Assembly (NCBI GenBank): GCA_002631855.1 | Contig: NTLF01000017.1 | Span: forward strand, 186,001-250,000 | Reading direction: 5' to 3' | DNA length: 64,000 bases | Source of the DNA: Zunongwangia sp. ESRF-bin46 | GTDB taxonomy: Bacteria; Bacteroidota; Bacteroidia; Flavobacteriales; Flavobacteriaceae | In this document: piece by piece, positions 17,075 through 26,153 of the stretch | How the letters are laid out: each line of letters opens with the position of its first letter | Position numbering within the stretch: the first letter of the stretch is position 1 | Made by a program: the position numbers and the translations under genes | The notes under the pieces: generated by a model | Database searches by the model: none | The model's input: only the letters and a program-made list of their open reading frames with translations | What the model was told of the DNA's origin: nothing

Positions 17075-17716
17075 TTAGCTCACCGTTACCGCTCCCAGAT
17101 AACTACTGGTAGCTGCGAGTTTTTCATCATCGGTTACAAAGGTTGCCCATACTTGTACCTCTAACCCACTATAATATGCAGGTAGCGAAAGCGAGGCAGC
17201 GGCATCGCTCCGTACTCCTGCCGGGGTAAACTGTTGGTACAGACTTGCGGTAGGCGAATACACCACCACAATCAACTCGTCGGTAGCAGCGGCGTTACCT
17301 TGTCCGCTATTATCCGTCCACCCAAGTGTAAGCTCTTGGTTAGCAGCGGCGGTTAGGGTTTCGTCTGTTAATCCGCGTAGGTCGCCCCGGCTAATGAGTA
17401 CCTTGGGGTAATCTATTACGTAGTCGTTACCATCGGGGGTAACGGCTTCGGTCAAGTGATAGCCCGTCGCCAAATTAAAAGGGCTCTTATCCCCTTGTTC
17501 ACTTCCAAAGAATTTTGCCACAATACTTTGTATGGGCGTTAAAAACCGGATAACGGTCTTAAACTTTTTGCGTTGCTGCAATTGCAGTTCGCTGGGCGTG
17601 TAATCACCGCGCTGTGGTAAACTGCGCATGATGTTCTTGCCTCTCCAACGGGCACCTACTACGGTACCTACTTTTCCTGAGAACCCTCCTAGGATTCCTT
17701 TTTCAAATTTTGCCAT
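17075..17716 (-). CDS. DUF6266 family protein
   Basis: A 213-residue protein. The N-terminal signature GILGGFSGKVGTVVGARWRG, followed by the R/Q-rich helix TPSELQLQQRKKF, is that of DUF6266 proteins, which are common in Bacteroidota genomes, often in several copies, and have no known function. The rest consists of two Ig-like beta domains with VVVYSPTASLYQQ and a final YLGAVTVS strand. No signal peptide is seen. Its base composition is higher in GC than the flanking housekeeping genes. It stands alone between repeats and has its own terminator. Confidence 0.75.
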   Translation of the reverse strand: MAKFEKGILGGFSGKVGTVVGARWRGKNIMRSLPQRGDYTPSELQLQQRKKFKTVIRFLTPIQSIVAKFFGSEQGDKSPFNLATGYHLTEAVTPDGNDYVIDYPKVLISRGDLRGLTDETLTAAANQELTLGWTDNSGQGNAAATDELIVVVYSPTASLYQQFTPAGVRSDAAASLSLPAYYSGLEVQVWATFVTDDEKLAATSSYLGAVTVS

Positions 17717-18097
17717 AAGATCAAAATTTTAAATTAATAATTTGTTTGAGCAGGCAATATAGATTCCAACTTTCTACAAACCAATACCTTGCACGTCATT
17801 GACCGCCATTGACATCCTTTGCCATTAATTAAATACAGCTACTACCCCTTACTATTATGTGACGGCAGTTGACGGCGGTTGCATTCGTTTGCATTCGCTT
17901 GCGTGTAATTGACGGACAATTGCCAAAAAACAGGGGTTTTGTTCGGGGATCCTTCGGGGTTTCTTCGGGAGCGGCTTGGGTCTATTTTCCAAAAATGGAC
18001 GTTTTGCGAAGAAAGGGCGAACAAAACTGCAGGAAAGCCCTTATAAGTTTGCTCAGGAACCCTTCTTTTTAAAAGTATATAGCGAAGGGTTAGGCTG
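17717..18097. other. Gene-free stretch with short repeated words
   Basis: No credible gene. From 17797 to 17925 the words TTGAC and TTGCATTCG recur (CATTGACCGCCATTGAC, then GACGGCAGTTGACGGCGG and TTGCATTCGTTTGCATTCG). A perfect 8-bp stem AACCCTTC/GAAGGGTT lies at 18058-18092. The stretch may hold the promoter of the DUF6266 gene on its left side. Confidence 0.4.
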
Positions 18098-18326
18098 CCC
18101 CCTACTTTGGCAGGCTCAGCACTACGCCTCAAGGGGACATTCATTAACTCCCCCCTTGAGGGGGGCTACGGGGGGTGTTGCCAATGAAACTAAAAAAAAT
18201 ACGCTGTAAACACCCCTAAAGTCCTACTTCGACAAGCTCAGTACAGCGCCTCAAGGGGACATGCTTAAAAATCATATCACGGAACATGTTTTTAACTCCC
18301 CCTCGAGGGGGGCTACGGGGGGTGTT
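18098..18326. repeat. GC-rich palindromic repeat cluster C (doublet, first unit truncated)
   Basis: Unit 18098-18181 lacks the left arm and begins with a degenerate form of the CTACTTCGACAAGCTCAGCA block; unit 18201-18326 is complete but has that block inserted in its left hairpin and extra bases in its centre. The linker is again TTGCCAATGAAACTAAAAAA. Confidence 0.85.
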
Positions 18327-18347
18327 TTTTTACTTTCCTACAAAGAT

Positions 18348-18395
18348 TACGTAATTCTACGTATTGCAGTATACAGTTTCTTCTTTTACTTTAGC
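18348..18395 (+). promoter_or_regulatory. Orphan promoter-like region with double TACGTA
   Basis: TACGTA at 18348 and 18358 (10-base, one-helix-turn spacing), and a -7-like box TACTTTAG at 18388, 30 bases after the second TACGTA. The same geometry is found before the surface-protein gene (19248, 19258, 19288). No coding sequence follows here. Confidence 0.45.
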
Positions 18396-18399
18396 TACG

Positions 18400-18503
18400 A
18401 GTTAAATTTGTTGATTAAACTCGGTATACACTAGTTTATAAGTTACTAGTTAATACTAGTTTTTAAGTTAAAGCCCGAAGTGTGATGTCTTCGGGCTTTT
18501 TTT
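18400..18503 (+). ncRNA. Candidate small RNA or remnant transcription unit
   Basis: Between the orphan promoter-like region and a strong terminator (18471-18503, GCCCGAAG stem with CTTCGGGC and a T run) lie about 100 bases without a reading frame. The stretch contains a hairpin (CGAGTTAA/TTAAACTCG) and a repeated ACTAGTTTATAAGTT-type word. Its 3' part matches the 3' end of the surface-protein gene at 24345-24401 (ACTAGTTTTTAAGTT then a CCCGAAG hairpin). Either a short stable RNA or what is left after loss of a related gene. Confidence 0.35.
18471..18503 (+). terminator. Intrinsic terminator
   Basis: AAGCCCGAAG-TGTGATGT-CTTCGGGCTT followed by six more T residues: a 10-bp stem with an 8-base loop. 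Confidence 0.8.
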
Positions 18504-18550
18504 ATGGTATAACTATTTTGAGGGGTATTATTAGTGAAAATGGAAACAAT

Positions 18551-18734
18551 ACGCTGGAGCACCCCTAAAGTCCTACTTCGACAAGCTCAGTACAGCGCCT
18601 CAAGGGGACATTCATTAACTCCCCCCTTGAGGGGGGGGCTACGGGGGGTGTTGCCTGTAAAACAAAAAAAAATTACGCTGTAGACACCCCTAAAGTCCTA
18701 CTTCGACAAGCTCAGCACAGCGCCTCAAGGGGAG
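18551..18734. repeat. GC-rich palindromic repeat cluster D (doublet, second unit truncated)
   Basis: Unit 18551-18653 is complete and contains the CTACTTCGACAAGCTCAGTA block in its left hairpin; unit 18674-18734 keeps only the left half and ends at TCAAGGGGA, just before the 3' end of the SnoaL-like gene. The linker is TTGCCTGTAAAACAAAAAAA. Confidence 0.85.
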
Positions 18735-18759
18735 CGTGCTTTTGATGAGCAAAGGGCAG

Positions 18760-19128
18760 CTAAAACATCCCATGTTCATTGGCCATGTTGTCTGGGACGG
18801 CTTGTCCAAAATCCCAAAGCTCTACAATCTTATCTTCTTTAAACTTAAAGATGTGTATCACGGCCATTTCAGGACTGTCCTGTGGTTTAATACGGGAATG
18901 TATGGATACCAAATTACCGTCTTCTAAAGCCCTTAAAATTTCAAATACTTTATTGGGTTGGTCTTTGGCGGCCTCTTCCATAGCAACCATTAAACTATTC
19001 GCATCCCCTTTAAAATAGGCATTATGATGTTTAAAAGGGTTGCCAACATGACGTTTAAATGCTTCGCGGGAATCTCCCTTGGCTGCCAGTATTAAAAAGT
19101 CTTTTGCTCGTTCTTTATTCGTATTCAT
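18760..19128 (-). CDS. SnoaL/NTF2-like protein
   Basis: A 122-residue single-domain protein of the NTF2-like alpha+beta barrel fold. Typical signs are the opening helix KERAKDFLILAAKGD, the motif HHNAYFKGDANSL, and the closing strands MAVIHIFKFKEDKIVELWDF. The family includes polyketide cyclases and many predicted small-molecule isomerases or binding proteins; the ligand cannot be read. It is on its own, with its start 200 bases from the divergent surface-protein gene. Confidence 0.8.
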   Translation of the reverse strand: MNTNKERAKDFLILAAKGDSREAFKRHVGNPFKHHNAYFKGDANSLMVAMEEAAKDQPNKVFEILRALEDGNLVSIHSRIKPQDSPEMAVIHIFKFKEDKIVELWDFGQAVPDNMANEHGMF

Positions 19129-19247
19129 TTTTACGGTTTTAGTAAGAATAGGTGTACCAAATATACAATATAAACTTACTTAAAACAGTGATGCCACCCG
19201 TACCTTCTTGGCTTCCTACCCCTATTATTCAGTAATTTATAAAATAT

Positions 19248-19295
19248 TACGTAGTTATACGTATATATCTTACATAGGAAATGCCCTACTTTTAC
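19248..19295 (+). promoter_or_regulatory. Promoter region of the surface-protein gene with double TACGTA
   Basis: TACGTA at 19248-19253 and 19258-19263, and TACTTTTA at 19288-19295 as the likely -7 box. The paired palindromes on one face of the helix just upstream of the core promoter look like the site of a dimeric activator. Confidence 0.5.
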
Positions 19296-19330
19296 GCCAT
19301 TAATCAAATCTTAATTTCAAACACCCAATT

Positions 19331-22300
19331 ATGAAAAGAATTACCCAAGTATGGATGTTTATAGCTTTGCTATGTTCATCCAGCCTATTAATGGCACAAA
19401 ACGAGGGATCAGATTTCCCAAATACGGGAACAGGTCCCTCTTTTAACTTAACCACAGGAGCTAATGGTTTTAGTGGATCAGTTAGCACACCAAGTGACAA
19501 TCAAGACCGCTTTCAAATAGTATTAGCGAGTGGCCAGTCTATTACTAGTATTTCTGCTTCTGCAACTGGCGGAGGAGCCACTGGTTTTATTCAGGTTGGC
19601 AATAGTGCCATAAACTTTCCTGGTGGAAACATTACACCAGTACCTAGTAGCCCCGGTACCTATCAAGTATTAGTCTCAACAGACTTTTCTACAGGAACCA
19701 GTTGGAATATAACGGTTAATGTCACTGGCGCAGCCCCTCCTTGTAACTTAAGTGCTGCCATTACAGCTCAAACTAACGTTGCGTGTAATGGATCAAGTAC
19801 AGGATCATTAACTGTAACTGCAAGCAGTGGTACTGCAAATTATGATTATTCGTGGAGTAATGGGGCTACAACCACAAACACAACTTCAACTACTAATACG
19901 ATAACAAATTTAGCAGCTGGAACCTATACCGTAACCATAACAGATGATAATGGTTGTACCGATACAGCATCTGCAACAATAACAGAGCCTACAGCGTTAG
20001 TTGCTTCTGCAAGTGTAAACTCTAATGTGTCTTGTAATGGAGGGTCTGATGGATCTGCTACTGCTTCAGCAACTGGAGGTACTAGTGGGTATTCCTACTC
20101 TTGGGCACCTTCTGGTGGAAACAATGCTACTGCAACAGGACTAAGCGCAGGAACGTATACTGTAACAATTACTGATGCAAACGGTTGTACAGATACTGCT
20201 AATGCAACCATTACAGAGCCAACTGCAGTAAATGCAACAATAGCTTCCTCTACAAATGCGAGCTGTCCTGGTGCTTCTGATGGATCTGCAACTGTTACAA
20301 CAAATGGAGGAATTGCTCCTTACAGTTATTCTTGGTCACCTTCTGGCGGCAATAATGCAACTGCAACGGGATTAAGTGCAGGTAATTATACGGTAACTGT
20401 TACCGATGATAATGGGTGTACAGATACAGCTAATGTAACAATCACCGATACTGAAAGTACACCTCCAGTTGCCAACTGTGCAGCACCTTTTACTGTTCAA
20501 TTAGATGCTAATGGAGCTGCTTCTATCACCGTAGCAGATATTAATAATGGCTCAACAGATAACTGTGGAATTGCTAGTGTAGCAATAGATCAATCATCTT
20601 TTAGTTGTGCTGATGTAGGGAATAATACCATTACCCTTACTGTAACGGACAGTTCTGGAAATACAGATACCTGTACTACTACTGTTACTGTTGAAGATTC
20701 TATTGATCCAACAATATCCTGTACAGCTGATATTATTGTAGCCAATGATCCAGGAAACTGTGGTGCTGTAGTTACGTATGCACAGCCAACGACATCTGAT
20801 AATTGTTCTACGTCTCCACAAGCTATTGACATGAGTAGACCTAGTTCTTCATTTACTGGAAATGCGCGAGGATACTTTTTTGTTGCACCCGAAAGCTTTA
20901 CCATAACTGGACTACAAGTTCCTGCAGATCAATCCACTGGAGGTCAAAACATACAAGTTATGCGATTTGCTAATCCTCCTGCGGCTTGGTCAGGTACCAG
21001 TGGTTATGATGAATTATTGTATTACACCAGTTTAAATCCAGAACCAGGCTTTATACCGGTTAATATTGATATAACAGCAGGTGATATTATTGGAATATTA
21101 GGAACAAGAGGCACGGCTCCTGATGTAAATGCTTATGCATCGGCAACTGACATTACTATAAATGGTACTTCTGTTTCTATTACTAGATTTGGCACACAAA
21201 ACCCTATTAGTACGGCTCAAGCTCCTCAAGGAAGCTTTTGGCGAGAAGAAGGTGGTTCTATTAGTAAAGTAGCGTTTGAATATCAGTCTAACTCTCTTAC
21301 TGTAACCCAAACTGCAGGATTAGCTAGTGGAAGTGAGTTCCCGTTAGGAACAACGACCAACACATTTGAAGTAACTGATGCTAGTGGAAACACAGCAACT
21401 TGCTCATTCGATGTAACTGTTAATGATACAGAAGCACCAACAGCTAATTGTGTAGCGCCTTTTACTGTTCAATTGGATGCCAACGGACAAGCTTCTATTA
21501 CAGCTGATGATGTTGACGATGGATCAAGTGATAATTGTGGTGATTCAATGTTAGTAGGGGCATCTCCTTATGATGATACATTAAGTTTTATCGATCCAGC
21601 CACCTATACCGAAACAGGAACACCACTATCTATTACAGTAAACGGAACTGCAGTAAACGGAGTGAATGGTATGGATAGAAGTCCTACAGATGGACTTTTA
21701 TATATTATTGTAAAGCCTAATGGCGGTGGAAGAAGATTAGCAACACTTGATACTACTACAGGTAAGGCTACCTTAATAGGAAGTGGTAATTTACCAGAGA
21801 ACTTTGCGAGTATTACATTTGATACAAGCGGTACCTTATATGGTGTTACTGGTGATGGTTCTTCTACTTCTGAAACATTATATACTATTGATACTGCTAC
21901 AGCCGCAATTACACAAGTTGTAGCGCTAGGAAACGGTAGTGATGGAGAATCTATTGCTTTTAATCCAGAAGATGGTCTTATTTACCACTGGTCTGGGAGG
22001 GACACCAACTTTGCTTTTGAAAGCATAGACCCGGTATCATTAACTGTCACCCCTATTACCGTAACTGGTTTTGCTACAGATGAAATATTTGGTGCGCAAT
22101 ATATAGGCAATAACACCTTTATTTTAGCAAATTTAGATCAAGAGTTTGTTACGATGACTACTACAGGTGTTTCAACTTCAGTAGGAACTACAGCGCCAAA
22201 TTACTACAAAGGCCTTGAGTTTATGAATGACTCAAGTGTTACTGTAAGTATTGATCAAGAAGACTTTACTTGTGCAGATTTAGGTGATAATACAATCACT

Positions 22301-24343
22301 CTAACCGTAACCGATAACGCAGGTAATTCAAGTACGTGTACAACTACCGTAACGGTGGAGGATAATGTTGCACCAGTTGCTAATTGTGTAGCGCCTTTTA
22401 CTGTTCAACTGGATGCCAACGGACAAGCTTCTATTACAGCAGCCGATATCAATGATGGCTCAACAGATAACTGTAGTGTTGATACAACCAGTATTGATAT
22501 TACTGATTTTGATTGTTCGAACATTGGTGACAACACGGTGACTCTTACCGTAACTGATACTTCGGGTAACTCAAGTACATGTACCACTACGGTAACGGTT
22601 GAAGATAATGTAGCACCAGTAGCCAACTGTGTAGCTCCTTTTACTGTTCAGCTTGATGCTAATGGTGAAGCTTCTATTACAGTAAACGATATTGATAACG
22701 GTTCTACCGATGCTTGTGGTATCGCTACCACCTCTATCGATGTGACTGACTTTGATTGTTCTAACGTTGGTGACAATACAGTTACCTTAACTGTGACTGA
22801 CGTTAACGGAAATACTTCTACGTGTACTACTACAGTTACAGTAGAAGATACTATCGCCCCAACTATCATTTGTGCAATGGATACGTTAGTTAGTACCGAT
22901 CCGGGAGATTGTTATGCAACAGTAACCTTCCCAGATGCTTTGGCAACAGACAACTGTTCTGGTGTGACCGTAGCACAGACTGACGGATTACCTTCTGGTA
23001 GTCAGTTCCCGGTGGGTGTATCGACTATTGAGTTTACTGCTACTGATGCAAGTGGTAATACAAGCGTATGTACGTTTGATATCACTGTAGAAGACAACGA
23101 AGCACCGTTGGCTGTATGTGAGAATATCACCATTCAGTTAGATGAATTTGGTTCAGCTTCCATTACTGCTGCTGATGTAGACGGTGGTTCAACAGATGCT
23201 TGTGGTGTGGATACCATTGCTATCGATCAAGATACTTTTGATTGTTCTAACGTAGGTGACAACAATGTAACCTTAACGGTGACCGATGTAAATGGAAATA
23301 CATCAACTTGTACAGCTATCGTAACCGTGGAAGATATCACAGCACCTGATGTGGTTTGTCAAGATATTACCGTTCAGCTTGATGCTACTGGTTCAGTTAG
23401 CATTACAGGGATGGATGTAGATGGTGGCTCTACCGATGCCTGTGGCATTGCTAGTTACGACCTAGATATGGATACCTTTGATTGTTCCAACGTTGGAGTG
23501 AATGCTGTAGAATTAACCGTAACAGATAACAATGGCAATACAGCAACTTGTACGGCTATGGTAACAGTAGAAGATAACACATCGCCAGATTTAGTTTGTG
23601 CTGACTTCACCCTTGAATTAGGAGAAGATGGTACCGCTACCTTATTGCCAGGTGATGTAATTGCGAGCAATGACGATGCTTGTGGTATCGATACCACAGC
23701 AGTGGATATTACAGAGTTTGACTGTAGTGATATTGGTACACCGGTTACCGTTCAAGTATTTGTTAGCGATGTAAACGGAAACTTAAGCACGTGTTTTGCT
23801 GAAGTAACAGTAGTAGATGTAATGGCACCGGTTGTTACGTGTCCTACAGACCAAACCGTAACAGCAGACTCAAGCGGAAGCTATACAATCCCTGATTATT
23901 TTGCAACAGGAGAAGCATCCGCTATTGATAACTGTACCAGTGATGTGACAATCACTTCACAAGACCCTGCAGCAGGTGAGTTATTATCTGAAGGTGTGTA
24001 CACAGTTACACTTACTGCGGAAGATGATAATGGAAACGTTGGTACGTGTACCTTTGAGTTGACCGTTGATCCGGAATTAGGTGTGCAAGGAGCAGATACT
24101 TTAGGTACTGTTCAGTTATACCCTAACCCAGCAAACAATCAAGTAACGATTGGGAACCCATCACAAAACAATTTGAAAGAAGCAGTTATCTATGACCTTA
24201 CGGGTCGTGTGATCCGCACTATCAACTTGAATGGAATGGGCGCTGAAAAAACTATTGATATCACCAATCTTGCAAGTGCTACATATTTAGTACGCATTAG
24301 CAGTGAAAATGGAGCTGTTACAAAACAGTTGATTAGAGAATAA
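19331..24343 (+). CDS. Giant T9SS-secreted surface protein with SprB-type and HYR repeats
   Basis: 1,670 residues. A signal peptide ends at residue 22 (LLMAQ). Then comes an N-terminal beta domain (to about 136), three SprB-type repeats of about 80 residues (about 137-385, each with SCNG...GLSAGTYTVTITD-like strands and a CTDTA end), and ten HYR-like modules of about 80 residues (VANCVAPFTVQLDANG ... CTTTVTVED). Two modules are split right after their DNC motif by foreign domains: about 491-656 (a beta domain with YFFVAPESFTITG) and about 735-966 (a propeller-like domain with repeated LATLDTTTGKATLIG-type blades). The C-terminal 80 residues (VQLYPNPANNQVTI ... VTKQLIRE) are a type A T9SS sorting signal. 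Likely a cell-surface adhesin; it has its own promoter and terminator. Confidence 0.9.
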   Translation: MKRITQVWMFIALLCSSSLLMAQNEGSDFPNTGTGPSFNLTTGANGFSGSVSTPSDNQDRFQIVLASGQSITSISASATGGGATGFIQVGNSAINFPGGNITPVPSSPGTYQVLVSTDFSTGTSWNITVNVTGAAPPCNLSAAITAQTNVACNGSSTGSLTVTASSGTANYDYSWSNGATTTNTTSTTNTITNLAAGTYTVTITDDNGCTDTASATITEPTALVASASVNSNVSCNGGSDGSATASATGGTSGYSYSWAPSGGNNATATGLSAGTYTVTITDANGCTDTANATITEPTAVNATIASSTNASCPGASDGSATVTTNGGIAPYSYSWSPSGGNNATATGLSAGNYTVTVTDDNGCTDTANVTITDTESTPPVANCAAPFTVQLDANGAASITVADINNGSTDNCGIASVAIDQSSFSCADVGNNTITLTVTDSSGNTDTCTTTVTVEDSIDPTISCTADIIVANDPGNCGAVVTYAQPTTSDNCSTSPQAIDMSRPSSSFTGNARGYFFVAPESFTITGLQVPADQSTGGQNIQVMRFANPPAAWSGTSGYDELLYYTSLNPEPGFIPVNIDITAGDIIGILGTRGTAPDVNAYASATDITINGTSVSITRFGTQNPISTAQAPQGSFWREEGGSISKVAFEYQSNSLTVTQTAGLASGSEFPLGTTTNTFEVTDASGNTATCSFDVTVNDTEAPTANCVAPFTVQLDANGQASITADDVDDGSSDNCGDSMLVGASPYDDTLSFIDPATYTETGTPLSITVNGTAVNGVNGMDRSPTDGLLYIIVKPNGGGRRLATLDTTTGKATLIGSGNLPENFASITFDTSGTLYGVTGDGSSTSETLYTIDTATAAITQVVALGNGSDGESIAFNPEDGLIYHWSGRDTNFAFESIDPVSLTVTPITVTGFATDEIFGAQYIGNNTFILANLDQEFVTMTTTGVSTSVGTTAPNYYKGLEFMNDSSVTVSIDQEDFTCADLGDNTITLTVTDNAGNSSTCTTTVTVEDNVAPVANCVAPFTVQLDANGQASITAADINDGSTDNCSVDTTSIDITDFDCSNIGDNTVTLTVTDTSGNSSTCTTTVTVEDNVAPVANCVAPFTVQLDANGEASITVNDIDNGSTDACGIATTSIDVTDFDCSNVGDNTVTLTVTDVNGNTSTCTTTVTVEDTIAPTIICAMDTLVSTDPGDCYATVTFPDALATDNCSGVTVAQTDGLPSGSQFPVGVSTIEFTATDASGNTSVCTFDITVEDNEAPLAVCENITIQLDEFGSASITAADVDGGSTDACGVDTIAIDQDTFDCSNVGDNNVTLTVTDVNGNTSTCTAIVTVEDITAPDVVCQDITVQLDATGSVSITGMDVDGGSTDACGIASYDLDMDTFDCSNVGVNAVELTVTDNNGNTATCTAMVTVEDNTSPDLVCADFTLELGEDGTATLLPGDVIASNDDACGIDTTAVDITEFDCSDIGTPVTVQVFVSDVNGNLSTCFAEVTVVDVMAPVVTCPTDQTVTADSSGSYTIPDYFATGEASAIDNCTSDVTITSQDPAAGELLSEGVYTVTLTAEDDNGNVGTCTFELTVDPELGVQGADTLGTVQLYPNPANNQVTIGNPSQNNLKEAVIYDLTGRVIRTINLNGMGAEKTIDITNLASATYLVRISSENGAVTKQLIRE

Positions 24344-24370
24344 ATTAGTTATTACTAGTTTTTAAGTTGA

Positions 24371-24401
24371 AACCCGAAGGTGTAATACCTTCGGGTTTTT
24401 T
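24371..24401 (+). terminator. Terminator of the surface-protein gene
   Basis: AACCCGAAGG-TGTAATA-CCTTCGGGTT plus a T run, 27 bases after the stop codon. Confidence 0.85.
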
Positions 24402-24563
24402 ATATCCATTATTTAATATAGTTATAGATACAATCAGATGTTATATGTATTATAAACAGTTATTTCAGCATTTATATAGTAGATAATATTTCAGCCCTAT
24501 TCCCAACTTCATCCTCCCTAATAAATAATATCTTTACAAAAATTTCTTTTGAAACGCTAACCC

Positions 24564-26027
24564 ATGAATTTAACCATTGAAAACATTGTATTAGTAGGTT
24601 CCTTATTGCTTTTTATCAGCATTATTGTGGGTAAAACGTCTTATAAGTTTGGAGTCCCCACGTTATTACTCTTTTTGGCAATAGGAATTCTAGCTGGCTC
24701 GGAGGGAATTGGTGGTATTCGTTTTGATGACCCACAACTAGCACAGTTTATTGGTATTGTTTCCCTTAACTTCATTTTGTTCTCTGGAGGGTTGGATACC
24801 AACTGGAAGGCGGTAAAACCTATCTTACGAGAAGGTATTGCTTTATCTACCTTAGGGGTCTTACTCACAGCAGTTTCATTGGGAACCTTTGTGTGGCTAC
24901 TGACTGATTTTACCATTTATGAAAGTATGCTTTTAGGCTCAATAGTTTCATCTACCGATGCTGCTGCTGTTTTTTCCATTTTGCGTTCTAAAAGCCTGGC
25001 ACTAAAAACTAATTTACGCCCTACCCTAGAATTAGAAAGCGGTAGTAATGACCCTATGGCGTATGTGCTAACACTTGCTTTTTTAACCTTAGTTATTAAC
25101 CAAGACCAAAGTATTCTATCTATTATACCCATGTTTTTGCAACAAATGGTATTGGGGGCTATTGCTGGGTTTATATTTGGTAAAGTAAGCAAGTTTATCA
25201 TCAATAAAATTAAATTGGATTTTGAGGGTCTTTATCCGGTATTAGTGATTGCCCTAATGTTTATAACCTTTTCGGCAACCGACTTTTTAGGTGGGAACGG
25301 GTTTTTGGCTATCTATATTTGTGCAGTGTATTTAGGGAACCAAGATTTAATACATAAAAAAACTATTTTAAAAATGTATGATGGGCTAGCTTGGTTGATG
25401 CAAATTGTATTATTCTTAACCCTAGGGTTATTAGTGTTCCCAAAGCAGGTGGTTCCTATTATGGGAGTTGGACTGCTTATCTCATTGTTTTTAATTTTTG
25501 TGGCACGACCAGTAGGGGTCTTTCTTAGCTTGATATTTTTTAAAATGAAACTTCGCAGGCGGTTTTATATCTCATGGGTAGGTTTACGAGGGGCCGTACC
25601 TATTGTATTTGCTACCTACCCACTTCTAGCGGGTATTGATAAGGCTAATATGATTTTTAATATCGTATTTTTTATATCGGTTACTTCGGTATTATTTCAG
25701 GGTACAACTTTGTCTATAGTAGCAAAATGGTTGAATGTAGGCTTACCTGAAACTTCTAAAAAATTATCAGCTACCGATTTGCTATTATCTGAAAACCCAA
25801 AAGCAGAAATGAGAGAGTTTACCATAAGCCCCAATTGTTATGCTGTTGACAAAGAAATAGTGGAATTAGGGTTTCCAAAAAATGCAATTATTGCGATGAT
25901 TAAACGCAACGGTAGTTACATAACGCCCAATGGTTCAACCATACTGAAAGCACAAGACAATTTAATCGTACTTGCGGATCAAGTTGAAATATTTGAAGAT
26001 GTACACAAAACTTTAACTACCCCTTAA
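24564..26027 (+). CDS. Potassium/proton antiporter (CPA1 family, NhaP2-like)
   Basis: 487 residues: about 12 membrane helices over residues 1-395 and a cytosolic C-terminal RCK_C/TrkA_C domain (about 405-487, with MREFTISPNCYAVDKEI). The helix with SIVSSTDAAAVFSILRS carries the ion-binding Asp of cation/proton antiporters, and ELESGSNDPMAYVLTL the second conserved Asp. Family members such as NhaP2/CvrA exchange K+ (or Na+) for H+ across the inner membrane and use the RCK_C domain to sense ions or nucleotides. It has no operon partner: the next gene starts 126 bases later. Confidence 0.9.
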   Translation: MNLTIENIVLVGSLLLFISIIVGKTSYKFGVPTLLLFLAIGILAGSEGIGGIRFDDPQLAQFIGIVSLNFILFSGGLDTNWKAVKPILREGIALSTLGVLLTAVSLGTFVWLLTDFTIYESMLLGSIVSSTDAAAVFSILRSKSLALKTNLRPTLELESGSNDPMAYVLTLAFLTLVINQDQSILSIIPMFLQQMVLGAIAGFIFGKVSKFIINKIKLDFEGLYPVLVIALMFITFSATDFLGGNGFLAIYICAVYLGNQDLIHKKTILKMYDGLAWLMQIVLFLTLGLLVFPKQVVPIMGVGLLISLFLIFVARPVGVFLSLIFFKMKLRRRFYISWVGLRGAVPIVFATYPLLAGIDKANMIFNIVFFISVTSVLFQGTTLSIVAKWLNVGLPETSKKLSATDLLLSENPKAEMREFTISPNCYAVDKEIVELGFPKNAIIAMIKRNGSYITPNGSTILKAQDNLIVLADQVEIFEDVHKTLTTP

Positions 26028-26153
26028 TTACAAAATGTTACCACTAAAAACTGCTATCGTTTTTACATTATAGCGTTTGTAAAAGTTTATGATTTCATTA
26101 AAGTATTGTACAAGTTCAATCCTGTACTTTTAAAACTGCAAAAAACAAACTGT

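Noticed and set aside
17842-18144. A 100-codon frame on the minus strand
   Set aside because: It runs through one of the GC-rich repeat units and the word-repeat stretch, has no start context, and its composition is that of the repeats.
22405-22869. Minus-strand frames inside the surface-protein gene
   Set aside because: They are repeated shadows of the HYR modules and share the same period as the sense repeats.
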